Notes: a model not told the origin generated them from the letters alone. DNA of 33,315 nucleotides from Donghicola sp041224595 (GCF_041224595.1 NZ_JBGFGN010000140.1:1-33315); one strand, 5' to 3'; counted from the first letter of the stretch, positions 7,689-16,764 are shown. Program-made: numbers and translations.

Positions 7689-7709
7689 GCCTTGGCCTAG
7701 GGCCAAGGC
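7689..7709 (+). terminator. Hairpin after ruvB
   Basis: GCCTTGGCC and GGCCAAGGC form a 9-bp perfect stem with a TAG loop, starting four bases after the ruvB stop. It is followed by CTTTGCC, which is only weakly T-rich. It probably ends the ruvCAB transcript. Confidence 0.6.
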
Positions 7710-7745
7710 TTTGCCTCCGGCGGGGGGTATTTTGCCAAGAAAGAG
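7710..7745. repeat. GC-rich intergenic motif of a type common in Rhodobacteraceae
   Basis: The segment runs TTTGCCTCCGGCGGGGGGTA followed by TTTTGCCAAGAAAGAG. I associate closely similar strings with many gene ends in Rhodobacteraceae genomes. It lies between two convergent genes. Its role (terminator, processing site or dispersed repeat) is not established; only this one copy is in the window. Confidence 0.4.
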
Positions 7746-8849
7746 TTAGAGCGCGGCTTTGAGGGCCTGCGGGAGCGCGGCTGCGAAGAGGTCAAGTGCT
7801 GCGTCAGGGCCGCAGCTGATGCGAATGCAGCGGTTCAGAGGGGCCACACCGGGCATGCGGGCAAAGATGCCACGCGCACCGAGTTCGCGGACCACTGCGG
7901 CGGCATAGTCCCCGTCACGTCCACAATCCATTGTCACGAAGTTCGTGGCAGAGGGGATTGGGGTGAGGCCGTTGTCCAGTGCAATCTGGCTTAGGCGGTC
8001 TCTGGCGTGGCTGACCTGCGACTGAATATGGGCCAGCCACTCGGTGTCCTGCAGCGCGGCGAGTGCAGCGTGTTGGGCGCTGCGGTTCAGGCCAAAGTGA
8101 TTGCGGATTTTATCGAAATTCTTGATGAGTTCCGCCGCGCCAAGGGCGTAGCCAACGCGCGCACCGGCAAGGCCATAAGCCTTGGACATGGACCGCATGC
8201 GGATCACGCGGGGGTCCTCGATCGCGATGTCCGCACGTGCGTCGGTGGGGGCCAGTTCGATGTAGGCCTCGTCCAAGATCATTAAGCACCCATCGGGTAG
8301 GCGATCCAACGCGTCTGTGATCGTGGTGCCGCTCAGATAGGTGCCCATGGGGTTGTCGGGGTTCGACAGGTAAAGCAGCTTGGCGTCCACCTTGGCAGCG
8401 CGGGTGATCAGGGCATCCAGATCCTCGAAGTCATCCTTGAAGGGCACTTTGTGGAGGACACCGCCAAAACCTGCCACGTGGTAGTTGAAGGTGGGGTAGG
8501 CGCCGTCTGACGTAACCACCGTGTCGCCCTGTTCGATCATCATACGGGCGAGATAGCCGAGCAAGCCGTCGACCCCTTCGCCGATGACGATGTTTTCGGG
8601 GGCAATGCCGTTCTGGGCCGCGATTTCGGCCTTCAGATCGTGGCTTGCGCTGTCGGGGTATTTCCAGATTTCCGCGTCTGCCTGACGCAGGGCCTCTAGC
8701 GCCTTGGGCGAGGGGCCAAAGATATTCTCGTTCGCGCCGAGGCGGGCCGAAAAGGGCTGGCCGGTGGTGCGTTCAATCACTTCGGGGCCGACAAAAGGAA
8801 CGGTGGAGGGCAGGCTGTCCAGCAGCCGTGTGTAGCGCGGATGTGTCAT
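7746..8849 (-). CDS. PLP-dependent aminotransferase related to histidinol-phosphate aminotransferase (HisC-like)
   Basis: This 367-residue fold-type I aminotransferase has SNPDNPMGT (162-170), DEAYIE (193-198, Asp contacting the pyridine nitrogen), the PLP lysine Lys223 in SMSKAYGLAG, and Arg231 in the phosphate-binding segment. The C-terminal RISCGP holds the substrate-carboxylate arginine. The overall pattern is HisC-like. Many Rhodobacteraceae carry more than one such paralogue, and aromatic amino acids are an alternative substrate, so I do not assign hisC. The start MTHPRY at 8849 is chosen because a longer frame would run back into the end of valS. It follows valS on the same strand after 55 bases. 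Confidence 0.8.
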   Translation of the reverse strand: MTHPRYTRLLDSLPSTVPFVGPEVIERTTGQPFSARLGANENIFGPSPKALEALRQADAEIWKYPDSASHDLKAEIAAQNGIAPENIVIGEGVDGLLGYLARMMIEQGDTVVTSDGAYPTFNYHVAGFGGVLHKVPFKDDFEDLDALITRAAKVDAKLLYLSNPDNPMGTYLSGTTITDALDRLPDGCLMILDEAYIELAPTDARADIAIEDPRVIRMRSMSKAYGLAGARVGYALGAAELIKNFDKIRNHFGLNRSAQHAALAALQDTEWLAHIQSQVSHARDRLSQIALDNGLTPIPSATNFVTMDCGRDGDYAAAVVRELGARGIFARMPGVAPLNRCIRISCGPDAALDLFAAALPQALKAAL

Positions 8850-8866
8850 GCGCCGAATGGTTACGT

Positions 8867-8893
8867 GCGGGCCTCGCGCCTTGCAAGGCCCGC
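8867..8893. other. Hairpin between valS and the aminotransferase gene
   Basis: GCGGGCCT and AGGCCCGC pair as an 8-bp stem with an 11-base loop. A run of six Ts follows on the plus strand, so the classic terminator orientation faces opposite to both flanking genes. On the minus strand it can only act as a stem-loop without a T-run. Confidence 0.45.
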
Positions 8894-8904
8894 CGTTTTT
8901 TGGG

Positions 8905-11900
8905 TTAACCGATCTCTGCGAGACGAGCGAGTGCCTCTTGCAGCTTTGCCTCTTCGGCTTCGCGTTCGGCAAGGTTGGCGCGCGCTTCTTCAACCACCTC
9001 TTCAGGGGCCGAGGCCACGAATTTGGGGTTGTTCACGCGGCCCGACAGACCTTTGATCTCTTTGGCCAGCTTGGTCAGCGTTTTCTCGAGGCGGGCCTTT
9101 TCCTCGGCCACGTCGATGATGTCCGCCAGAGGCAGGCCGAAGCTGCCGCCCGAAACGCCCAAGGTCGCGCAGCCCTTGGGGAAGGCGTCGACCTCGGTCA
9201 GGCTGTCTACGCGGGCCAGCTTCTTGATCAGGGTTTCGTTGCGGGCAAAGGCGGCCTTGGCATCAGCGGTGAAACCGGTGACGACCAGCGGCACGTGCAA
9301 GCCAGCGGGGACGTGCATCTGAGCGCGGGCCGAACGGATGCCTTCGATCAGCGAAATCACCCAGTTCATCTCGCTGTCTGCGGCAGCGTCGATCAGCTCT
9401 TCGCCATATTCGGGCCAGTCGCCGTGGACCAGCATCTTTTCGCGGTCGGCCAGCTGGTCCCACAGCTCTTCGGTGATGAAGGGCATGAAGGGGTGCAGCA
9501 TCAGGATCGACTGGTCGATGACCCAGCCCATGGTCTCACGGGTTTCGGCCAGAACCGCTTCGTCGTCACTGTTCAAGAGCGGTTTGGCGAATTCCACGTA
9601 CCAGTCGCAGACCTTGCCCCAGACAAAGGCATAGAGCCCCAGCGCCGCGTCATTGAAACGGTAGGCCGACAGGGCGGTGTCGGTGGCCACGCGGGCACGG
9701 GCCACTTCGCCGATGATCCAGCGGTTCACGGTCTCCTTGGCCTGAGGGGGTACGCTTTGGGGGACGTAGCCTTCGAAAACACCGTTCATCTCGGCAAAGC
9801 GAGAGGCGTTCCAGAGTTTGGTGCCAAAGTTCCGGTAGCCCGCGATACGGTCCTTGGACAGTTTCAGTACACCGCCGATGGAGGCCATGGCCGCATTGGT
9901 GAAACGCAGGGCGTCCGCGCCGTACTCGTCCACGATTTCCAGCGGGTCGATGACATTGCCGGTGGTCTTGGACATCTTCTTGCCCTTCTCGTCGCGGACG
10001 AGGTCGTGCAGGTAGATGGTGTGGAACGGGATCTCGTCTACCACGGCCAGCTGCATCATCATCATGCGCGCGACCCAGAAGAACAGGATGTCAAAGCCGG
10101 TGATGAGCACATCGGTCGGGAAGTATTTCGAGGTGCTTTCGTCCCAGTTCGGCCAACCCAGCGTGCCGATGGGCCATAGACCCGAGCTGAACCAAGTGTC
10201 CAGAACGTCGGCGTCGCGCCAGATCGGGTAGACCAGTTGGGTCGGGTCTTGGGTGACGTTGTACTGCGCCAGACCTTCGGCCAGAGCCTCGATTGCGGCC
10301 TGACGGTTTTCTACCTCAATGACGCGGGCGTGGTTCAGGGGGGTGGGCAGACCGGCCAGCACGTCAACGAATTTCTTGCCAGCGTCATCGGCATCGCTGC
10401 CAGCGTGATACACCTCGCCGCGGTGAACGAGATGGTCACGGGTCAGCAGGCGCAGGATCTCGACTTCGTCCAGCGCACCGTTGCCTTCGTCGTCCTTGAA
10501 GCCGTCGGCGGCCAGTTCCAGACCGTACCACACGGGGATCTGGTGGCCCCACCACAGCTGGCGGCTGATGCACCAAGGCTCGATGTTTTCCAGCCAGTGG
10601 TAATAGGTCTTCTCGCCCGACTCCGGGATAATCTTGGTGCGGCCGGTCCGGACAGCGTCCAGAGCGGGGCCAACGACCTTTTCCGCGTCCACGAACCACT
10701 GGTCGGTGAGCATGGGCTCGATCACGACCTTCGAGCGGTCGCCGAAGGGCTGCATGATCTTCTTGGCTTCGATCAGGGGGACCAGCTGCTCTTCTTCGGT
10801 GCGGGCTTCGCCGCCCTCTTCGGGGGCAACGGGGGCCTTAACAGCCGCTTTGCCAAGACGCGGGTCGGTGGCCACGGTCATGACCGCCAGACCTTCGTCG
10901 ATAATGTTCTGGACGACCAGCTTGCGGGCCTCGTAGCGATCCAGACCGCGGTATTCATCGGGGACCAGGTTGATCGCGTCGATTTCCTGAACGGTAAAGG
11001 GCTTGCCCGCCGCGTATTCCGCCGCCTTGGCTGCTTCTTCGGCATAGGGGGCACCGTCGGCGCGCATGTGCGCGGTGGTGTCCATCAGACGGTACTGGGG
11101 AATGTTCCCGCGCTTGGCGACTTCGTGGTCGTTGAAGTCATGGGCGCCTGTGATCTTCACCGCACCCGAGCCGAAGGCCATGTCGGGGTATTCGTCGGTG
11201 ATGATCGGGATCAGACGGCGCTGTTCCTTGGGGCCAACGGGGATTTCACACAGCTTGCCAACGATGGGCGCGTAACGCTCGTCATCGGGGTGTACGGCGA
11301 CCGCGCCGTCACCCAGCATGGTCTCTGGGCGGGTGGTCGCGATGCTGATGTAATCACGCTCTTCGCTGAAGGTGACGTTCCCGTCCTCGTCCTTCTCGAC
11401 GTAGGTGTAGGTCTCGCCGCCCGCCAGCGGGTATTTGAAGTGCCACATGTGGCCGTCGACTTCGATATTCTCGACCTCGAGGTCCGAAATCGCGGTTTCA
11501 AAGTGGGGGTCCCAGTTCACTAGACGCTTGCCGCGATAGATGAAGCCCTTGTTGTACATCTCGACGAACACCTTGATCACGGCGTCGTGGAAGTTGGGGC
11601 TGTTCTCGTGGCCGGTCCGCGGATCGCCGGGGGCGCCCGCCATGGTGAACGCGTTGCGGTCCCAGTCACAGCTGGAGCCAAGGCGTTTTAGCTGGTTGAC
11701 GATGGTGCCGCCGTATTCGCCCTTCCATTCCCAGACCTTGTCCAGAAACGCCTCGCGGCCCAATTCGCGGCGACCGGGTTGGCCAGTGGCGGCCAGCATC
11801 TTTTCGACCTGAAGCTGGGTTGCGATGCCTGCGTGGTCCTGACCGGGCTGCCACAGGGTGTCAAAGCCGCGCATCCGGTGCCAGCGGACCAGAATGTCCT

Positions 11901-12084
11901 GCAGGGTGTTGTTGAACGCGTGGCCCACGTGCAGGGCGCCCGTCACGTTCGGCGGGGGGATCATGATGGTGAAGGTTTCATCACGTTTCTTGTTCGCACC
12001 AGCCGCAAAGGCGTGCGTCTCTTCCCATTTCTTCGAAATCCGCGGCTCGGCTTCGGCCGCGTTGAAGGTTTTTTCCATGGCCAT
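8905..12084 (-). CDS. valS: Valyl-tRNA synthetase
   Basis: ValRS charges tRNA-Val. The 1059-residue class I synthetase shows the HIGH-type motif HVGH at 52-55 (PPNVTGALHVGH) and the KMSKS-type motif KMSK at 703-706 (GKKMSKTTGN). It also has a CP1 editing domain between them, including the TTRPETMLGD segment, an anticodon-binding domain, and a C-terminal coiled-coil arm of about 65 residues (charged, KLAKEIKGL and similar). It is longer than the 951-residue E. coli enzyme, with extra acidic segments before LIEAKKIMQPF. The start is the first of two close ATGs (12084 and 12078), preceded by AAGGGGAT. Confidence 0.96.
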   Translation of the reverse strand: MAMEKTFNAAEAEPRISKKWEETHAFAAGANKKRDETFTIMIPPPNVTGALHVGHAFNNTLQDILVRWHRMRGFDTLWQPGQDHAGIATQLQVEKMLAATGQPGRRELGREAFLDKVWEWKGEYGGTIVNQLKRLGSSCDWDRNAFTMAGAPGDPRTGHENSPNFHDAVIKVFVEMYNKGFIYRGKRLVNWDPHFETAISDLEVENIEVDGHMWHFKYPLAGGETYTYVEKDEDGNVTFSEERDYISIATTRPETMLGDGAVAVHPDDERYAPIVGKLCEIPVGPKEQRRLIPIITDEYPDMAFGSGAVKITGAHDFNDHEVAKRGNIPQYRLMDTTAHMRADGAPYAEEAAKAAEYAAGKPFTVQEIDAINLVPDEYRGLDRYEARKLVVQNIIDEGLAVMTVATDPRLGKAAVKAPVAPEEGGEARTEEEQLVPLIEAKKIMQPFGDRSKVVIEPMLTDQWFVDAEKVVGPALDAVRTGRTKIIPESGEKTYYHWLENIEPWCISRQLWWGHQIPVWYGLELAADGFKDDEGNGALDEVEILRLLTRDHLVHRGEVYHAGSDADDAGKKFVDVLAGLPTPLNHARVIEVENRQAAIEALAEGLAQYNVTQDPTQLVYPIWRDADVLDTWFSSGLWPIGTLGWPNWDESTSKYFPTDVLITGFDILFFWVARMMMMQLAVVDEIPFHTIYLHDLVRDEKGKKMSKTTGNVIDPLEIVDEYGADALRFTNAAMASIGGVLKLSKDRIAGYRNFGTKLWNASRFAEMNGVFEGYVPQSVPPQAKETVNRWIIGEVARARVATDTALSAYRFNDAALGLYAFVWGKVCDWYVEFAKPLLNSDDEAVLAETRETMGWVIDQSILMLHPFMPFITEELWDQLADREKMLVHGDWPEYGEELIDAAADSEMNWVISLIEGIRSARAQMHVPAGLHVPLVVTGFTADAKAAFARNETLIKKLARVDSLTEVDAFPKGCATLGVSGGSFGLPLADIIDVAEEKARLEKTLTKLAKEIKGLSGRVNNPKFVASAPEEVVEEARANLAEREAEEAKLQEALARLAEIG

Positions 12085-12156
12085 GGAGAGATCCCCTTGT
12101 TTGTCTGCGCAGGGTTCTATCGAAGGGCTGGCCGAAGGGAAAGAGCGTAGGGCGCT

Positions 12157-12552
12157 CTATTGCCCAAACAGAACGGCGTGCATGATGCGGCCGGGCATCA
12201 GGGTAAACGCACCGGCAACGCAAAGTGCGCCAAAGGTCAGCCACAGCATGATGCGCCGATGCTCTTTGACTTGATGTCTGCGGGCACGCGCGACGCCAAG
12301 ACCCAAGAACCCCAGAGTTGCAACGGATAGAACATGGATCAGGCTAAAATGCCCCTCGCGTAGCTCTGTGATGCCGAAACTGGTGACAGCCGTCACTGCC
12401 AATGCGGCGACCCACAGCCAGCCAAGCCGCCTGTGCCATGTCTGCCCCCGTGGCAAACTGAAAATCACGAGCGTCGTTGCGGCGGACGTCAAGGCTGCAA
12501 AAGTGTGCAGCTGGATCATCGGTGCTGCGGTGCCTAGAGCTGTGAAAGACAT
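12157..12552 (-). CDS. DUF2306 family membrane protein
   Basis: This 131-residue protein has four hydrophobic helices, at about residues 12-32, 42-60, 70-87 and 102-125. The DUF2306 pattern is visible: IQLHTFAALTSAATTLVIF, then RGQTWHRRLGWLWVAAL with conserved His-Arg and Gly-Trp, and VKEHRRIMLW near the end. The function of the family is unknown. ATG at 12552 is chosen; the adjacent upstream TTG is an unlikely alternative. It precedes valS by 72 bases on the same strand and could be cotranscribed with it. Confidence 0.8.
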   Translation of the reverse strand: MSFTALGTAAPMIQLHTFAALTSAATTLVIFSLPRGQTWHRRLGWLWVAALAVTAVTSFGITELREGHFSLIHVLSVATLGFLGLGVARARRHQVKEHRRIMLWLTFGALCVAGAFTLMPGRIMHAVLFGQ

Positions 12553-12732
12553 CAATAATCTCGAATAAACCCAATTGGATATTGGCTAGGTCCCGACCTC
12601 CTGCGGGTCAAGCACCATTGTATTCGGGTCTTGCCAGTCCTCCTATCGGATATGTTAGGAATGAATACGATAGAGCCTAAGTGTTGCGGGCCGTAATATG
12701 GCCGTGTTGCGAAGAGTGTGTGTGTCAGGTTT
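12553..12732. promoter_or_regulatory. Divergent promoter region with inverted repeats
   Basis: The 180 bases between the DUF2306 and LytTR genes contain TCCTA (12641-12645) with its inverse TAGGA (12656-12660), and CTATCG (12643-12648) with CGATAG (12668-12673). A TTGCCA element at 12631-12636 is -35-like. These repeats may be an operator for the divergent genes, possibly for autoregulation by the LytTR protein. That link is inference only. Confidence 0.3.
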
Positions 12733-13587
12733 ATGGAAAATAACGATTTTCAGGGGTCTAGCGGCGTGTCCGCTCTCAGCAGGGTCTATCGCAACGTGGC
12801 TAAAACCAAAGCTCTCGCTATCCTATCGGGCGCTCTGATCTCCACTCTGGAGCGCATGAAACATCCGGCGTTCCGCGTCGCGATGCTGATTGCGCCGATT
12901 TTGCTGGCGGTGATTGGTCCGTTCCGGTCAGATATCTATGACTTCTGGCAAGCACTTTTGCTTTGGGCTGTGATCATCTGGTTTGCGACGGTCGTCGGGA
13001 TGCTGAACCGTGCGCTCGTCGATGAACTTCTGCCCAAAGCCGCATTTGTGAACCGGTCCGCGATTTCGTCAATTGTCTTTGGTTTCTACCTGACGCCGAT
13101 CATGAATTGGGTTGCGTTGAACTTGGGATGGATGAGAGAGCCAGAACTCTATCCGGGTGACTTTCAGGTGTTTCTGACGGCGAGTTTCGCGAGCTTTTCT
13201 GTGGGCATCGTCCGTTTCTACCTGTTTCATGCAGAAGATAGCGCAGGTGCCGTTGGCGCAGTGCAGGCCAAGCCTGCGATCTTTGATCGTATTGCGGCGA
13301 CGGAGTTTAACCAAATCATCCGCATGACCGTTGATGACCACTACGTCGAGATCGCAACCGACGTTGGGAAAGAGCGTATTTTGATGCGCTTTGCCGATGC
13401 CGTTCGCGAAATGGGCGAGGGCAACGGCATTTTGACCCACCGATCCCACTGGGTGAACCCGACCGCTGTGACCGGCTGCCGGAAAGATGGTGCCAAGCTC
13501 TATTTGCTGATGCGCGACGGTGCTGAGGTCCCTGTTAGCAAAACCTATCGTTCACGGGTTGAGGACGCAGGCCTTTTGGACGGTTAG
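12733..13587 (+). CDS. Membrane-anchored LytTR-domain DNA-binding protein
   Basis: The N-terminal half has about four transmembrane helices (for example AMLIAPILLAVIGPF and LLLWAVIIWFATVVGML). The C-terminal roughly 95 residues form a LytTR DNA-binding domain: IIRMTVDDHYVEIAT, a segment with THRSHWVNPTAV, then KLYLLMRDGAEVPVSKTYR. The layout suggests a one-component regulator that senses something at the membrane and binds DNA directly. It has no histidine kinase partner in the window. The start at 12733 follows AGG at close spacing; an in-frame GTG at 12718 is possible. The end overlaps pdeM by four bases in convergent orientation. Target genes are unknown. Confidence 0.8.
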   Translation: MENNDFQGSSGVSALSRVYRNVAKTKALAILSGALISTLERMKHPAFRVAMLIAPILLAVIGPFRSDIYDFWQALLLWAVIIWFATVVGMLNRALVDELLPKAAFVNRSAISSIVFGFYLTPIMNWVALNLGWMREPELYPGDFQVFLTASFASFSVGIVRFYLFHAEDSAGAVGAVQAKPAIFDRIAATEFNQIIRMTVDDHYVEIATDVGKERILMRFADAVREMGEGNGILTHRSHWVNPTAVTGCRKDGAKLYLLMRDGAEVPVSKTYRSRVEDAGLLDG

Positions 13588-14252
13588 CGAAGGCGCGCAT
13601 AGGGCAGGGGCGTAATCTGCGTGCCTGTCAGCAGCGCCACGGCGGTCTGGTCCATTAACCCGCGCAAAACCGGATCAGAGCATTTCAGCCCGCCTGTATA
13701 CGTGCCGAAGGCGGGCAAAATGAGCCGTTTTGCAGATCGCAAGAAACATGGCCGAGAGATGTGCCGCCCTTTTAGAGTGATCGAAGCTTTGGGGTGATAA
13801 TGCCCCGAGATTTCGCCCTGTGCTCCGTCTTGTGCGATGTGCCGAAAGCTGAGTGCACCGATCTGGAACTCCGCCATGTGTATTCCGGCGAGGTCAATTG
13901 GCGCGGGGTCATGATTGCCCTCGATCCAGATCCATTCTCGGCCAGCCTGTAGCCGCATGAGCCATTCCCGATCTCGCAAAGGCAATGCGCCCCCCGCCGC
14001 CAGATCGTCAAAACTGTCGCCAAGGCAAATCACACGCTCGGGCATTGTCGCGTCGATTGCTGCTTCAAGGCGGGTCAGAGTGTCTGATGTTTCGTAGGGG
14101 GGAAGCATCGTGCCCCCACGCCGTGCGATCCGTTCGCTTTTGCCCAAATGCAAGTCAGAAACGCACAAGGTGCGCTGCGCTGGATAGTACAATGCGCCCG
14201 AAGGCAGCGCCTCTAGTTCTGTCTGGGCAAAGGTGAAACGGAATGCAGTCAT
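13584..14252 (-). CDS. pdeM: Ligase-associated DNA damage response endonuclease PdeM
   Basis: PdeM is the calcineurin-like metallophosphoesterase of the Lhr-ligase-exonuclease-phosphoesterase DNA repair cassette. The 222-residue protein shows all the metal motifs: SDLHLGKS (Asp33, His35), GDSFDD (Asp79), EGNHDP (Asn113, His114) and GHYHPK (His151, His153). It lies 40 bp downstream of the Lhr-like helicase gene on the same strand, the usual order in this cassette. It is full length. The family's nuclease role comes from its context and naming; its exact substrate is less certain. Confidence 0.9.
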   Translation of the reverse strand: MTAFRFTFAQTELEALPSGALYYPAQRTLCVSDLHLGKSERIARRGGTMLPPYETSDTLTRLEAAIDATMPERVICLGDSFDDLAAGGALPLRDREWLMRLQAGREWIWIEGNHDPAPIDLAGIHMAEFQIGALSFRHIAQDGAQGEISGHYHPKASITLKGRHISRPCFLRSAKRLILPAFGTYTGGLKCSDPVLRGLMDQTAVALLTGTQITPLPYARLR

Positions 14253-14292
14253 GACGCGTACAGACCATGAACATTGCCTGCACGCAAGAGGG

Positions 14293-16701
14293 TCAGAGTG
14301 CGTCCAGCCCGACCTCGGCCATCAGTTCTAGGGCCGCGTCGGCCAGCAAGCGGTCTTGGCCCGCACCTTCGACAGGCGTGCGCCCATGTTCAAGGAACAG
14401 CGGCGCAGACAAGGGTGTGACCCGATCCAAGGTGATGTGGTCGATGTTGCCATGAACGCGGGTGATCATCTCTTCGATCCGCGAGAAATCGACGAGGCCC
14501 CGCTCGGCCTCTTCGCGGGTGATCCGCAGCATCAGGTGGTCGGGGTCATAACGGTGCAGGGTGTCATACAGGATGTCGCTGCTAAAGGTCGCTTGCCGTC
14601 CCGATTTACGCTGGCCCGCGTGGTTGCGGTCGATCAGACCGGCGATGATCGCACTGGCCTTGAACGTTCGCTTCATCACTGCGTTGCCTGCCAGCCAACT
14701 GTCGAGGCCGTCCCTCAGCGCCTCCATGTCGAACAGCGGTGCGGGGTCGCGAAGGGGCTCCAGCCCCCAGATTAGCGTGGCATAGTCGGTCGCGACAAAC
14801 CCCAAGGGCGCAAGGTTTAGTTCATCCATCCGCTTGGTCATCAACAGCCCGAGCGTTTGCTGTGCATTCCGCCCCGCGAAGCCGTAGACGCAGGTGTAGT
14901 GACGGGCATCGCGCGGGAAGCTCTCGATCAACAGGCGGCCGGGTTCGGGCAGGCGGCTGACTTCGCGTTGCAGGTGCAGCCACTGGGCTGTGTGCGTGGG
15001 CAGGGCGGGCCAACTGTCCTGCTGGAACGTGCGTAGGATACGCTGGCTGAGCTGGGTCGAGGTCGCGAATTTGGTGCCGTTAAAGGTCGCAATCTTTGGC
15101 TCTTTGTCTGCGCGGCGGGTGACTTCGACGGTCATCTCGCGCAGGCCTTCGTAGCGGACGATCTGCCCGCCGATCAGAAAGGTGTCGCCCGGCGTCAACT
15201 GCGCGGCAAAGCCCTCTTCGATCTCGCCCAAAGGGGCACCGCCGCGGCCTTTGAACCGGACCTTCAGGGTGTCGGGGTCCATGATTGTGCCGATGTTCAT
15301 GCGGATTTGGCGGGTGGCGCGGGGGTCGCGCAACTGCCACATCCCATCGGCTCGCTGCATCAGGCGCTGCCATTTGTCATAGGCCCGCAGGGCGTAGCCG
15401 CCGGTCGCCACGAAATCGAGGCAATCGTCGAATTCCGCGCGGGTCAAGTCAGCATAGGGGCCAACCTTGCGGATTTCATGCAGCAGCTCCGTGGCGTCGA
15501 ACGGACCGGCGCAGGCGCGGATCAGGATGTGCTGGCACAGGACATCTTTGGGGCCCCGCTGGCGGGTTTCGCCGTCCAGATCGTGGTCTTTGACCGCTTC
15601 CAGCGCAGCATGGCATTCGACCACCTCAAAGCGGTTCGCGGGCACCAGCAGCGCCTTGGACGGAGCGTTGTAACGGTGGTTGGCGCGGCCGATCCGCTGG
15701 ACCAAGCGTTTGACGTTCTTGGGCGCGCCGACCTGAATGACCAGATCAACATCCCCCCAGTCGATCCCCAGATCGAGGCTGCCGGTACACACGATCGCCC
15801 GCAGTTGCCCGTCCACCATCGCCTGTTCGACCCGTTCGCGCTGTTCGCGGGACAGACTGCCGTGGTGGATGCCGATCGGCAGGCTGTCCTCGTTCGCGAG
15901 CCAAAGGTGATGAAAGAAAATCTCGGCCTGCGCTCGGGTGTTGTGAAAGATCAGCGTGGTCTTGTGCTGCTTGACCTGCTCTAGCACGGCAGGGATCGCA
16001 TAGCGCCCGCCGCCGCCGGACCAAGGGGGGGCTTCGGTGGTTTCCAGCATCCGGATGTCGGGGTCGGGGCCGGGGTCGGCCAGAACGACCTCGCAAGGAT
16101 CGGGATGCTTGGCCAGCATCCGTGCGATGGCTGCGGGGTCGTCCACGGTGGCGGATAGGCCCACGCGGCGCATGTCAGGGCACAGGGTTTGCAGGCGTGA
16201 GACAGCGAGCATCAACTGATCGCCGCGCTTGGATTCCTCCAAAGCGTGGATTTCGTCGATGATCACCCGTTTGAGTCCCGCGAACATGCGCGGCGCATCC
16301 TCGTAGCTGGTCAGCAGCGCAAGGCTTTCGGGCGTGGTCAGCAGAATATGGGGCGGGTCGGCGCGCTGGCGGCGCTTGCGGGTGGCCGATGTGTCGCCGG
16401 TACGATCCTCAACGCGGATGGGCAGGGCCATCTCGGCAATCGGGCGTTCCAAATTGCGGCGGATGTCGCTGGCGAGCGCCTTCAATGGCGAGATGTAGAG
16501 GGTGTGCAGACCGTCATGCGGGCCCTCGGCCAGATCGGCGAGGGTGGGCAGGAAGCCGGCCAAGGTCTTGCCCCCACCGGTCGGCGCAATCAGCAGCAGG
16601 GACGGCGCGTCGGACCGATCCAGCATATCCTGCTGGTGCGGGTGGATAGACCAACCGCGCGTGTCGAACCAGTTTTTCAGGGTGGGGGGCAGTGCTCTCA
16701 T
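14293..16701 (-). CDS. Ligase-associated DNA damage response DEXH-box helicase (Lhr-like)
   Basis: This is an 802-residue superfamily 2 helicase. Motif I is APTGGGKT (39-46), motif II DEIH (149-152), motif III LSATVDDP, and motif VI QRIGRANHRY. The long C-terminal part includes a winged-helix region and the Lhr-specific domain. The length fits bacterial Lhr-Core proteins, not the long 1500-residue Lhr. Together with pdeM it belongs to a four-gene repair cassette that normally also has an ATP-dependent DNA ligase and a metallo-beta-lactamase-fold exonuclease. Neither is next to it: the upstream gene is the last Tad-locus gene, separated by a terminator. Confidence 0.92.
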   Translation of the reverse strand: MRALPPTLKNWFDTRGWSIHPHQQDMLDRSDAPSLLLIAPTGGGKTLAGFLPTLADLAEGPHDGLHTLYISPLKALASDIRRNLERPIAEMALPIRVEDRTGDTSATRKRRQRADPPHILLTTPESLALLTSYEDAPRMFAGLKRVIIDEIHALEESKRGDQLMLAVSRLQTLCPDMRRVGLSATVDDPAAIARMLAKHPDPCEVVLADPGPDPDIRMLETTEAPPWSGGGGRYAIPAVLEQVKQHKTTLIFHNTRAQAEIFFHHLWLANEDSLPIGIHHGSLSREQRERVEQAMVDGQLRAIVCTGSLDLGIDWGDVDLVIQVGAPKNVKRLVQRIGRANHRYNAPSKALLVPANRFEVVECHAALEAVKDHDLDGETRQRGPKDVLCQHILIRACAGPFDATELLHEIRKVGPYADLTRAEFDDCLDFVATGGYALRAYDKWQRLMQRADGMWQLRDPRATRQIRMNIGTIMDPDTLKVRFKGRGGAPLGEIEEGFAAQLTPGDTFLIGGQIVRYEGLREMTVEVTRRADKEPKIATFNGTKFATSTQLSQRILRTFQQDSWPALPTHTAQWLHLQREVSRLPEPGRLLIESFPRDARHYTCVYGFAGRNAQQTLGLLMTKRMDELNLAPLGFVATDYATLIWGLEPLRDPAPLFDMEALRDGLDSWLAGNAVMKRTFKASAIIAGLIDRNHAGQRKSGRQATFSSDILYDTLHRYDPDHLMLRITREEAERGLVDFSRIEEMITRVHGNIDHITLDRVTPLSAPLFLEHGRTPVEGAGQDRLLADAALELMAEVGLDAL

Positions 16702-16733
16702 ACCGTGATCATATGGGGCGCTGCTGTGACGGG

Positions 16734-16755
16734 AAAAGGCCCGACACGCGGGCCT
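16734..16755 (-). terminator. Terminator at the end of the Tad operon
   Basis: On the minus strand AGGCCCG-CGTGT-CGGGCCT is followed directly by TTTT. It begins ten bases after the stop of the AAA+ ATPase gene, so it ends the Tad operon and separates it from the helicase gene. Confidence 0.8.
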
Positions 16756-16764
16756 GATCCAGAA

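Noticed and set aside
8848..11523. Long plus-strand open frames of several hundred residues across valS
   Set aside because: They are antisense to a complete valS with all motifs, have no ribosome sites or recognisable domains, and follow from codon bias in GC-rich DNA.
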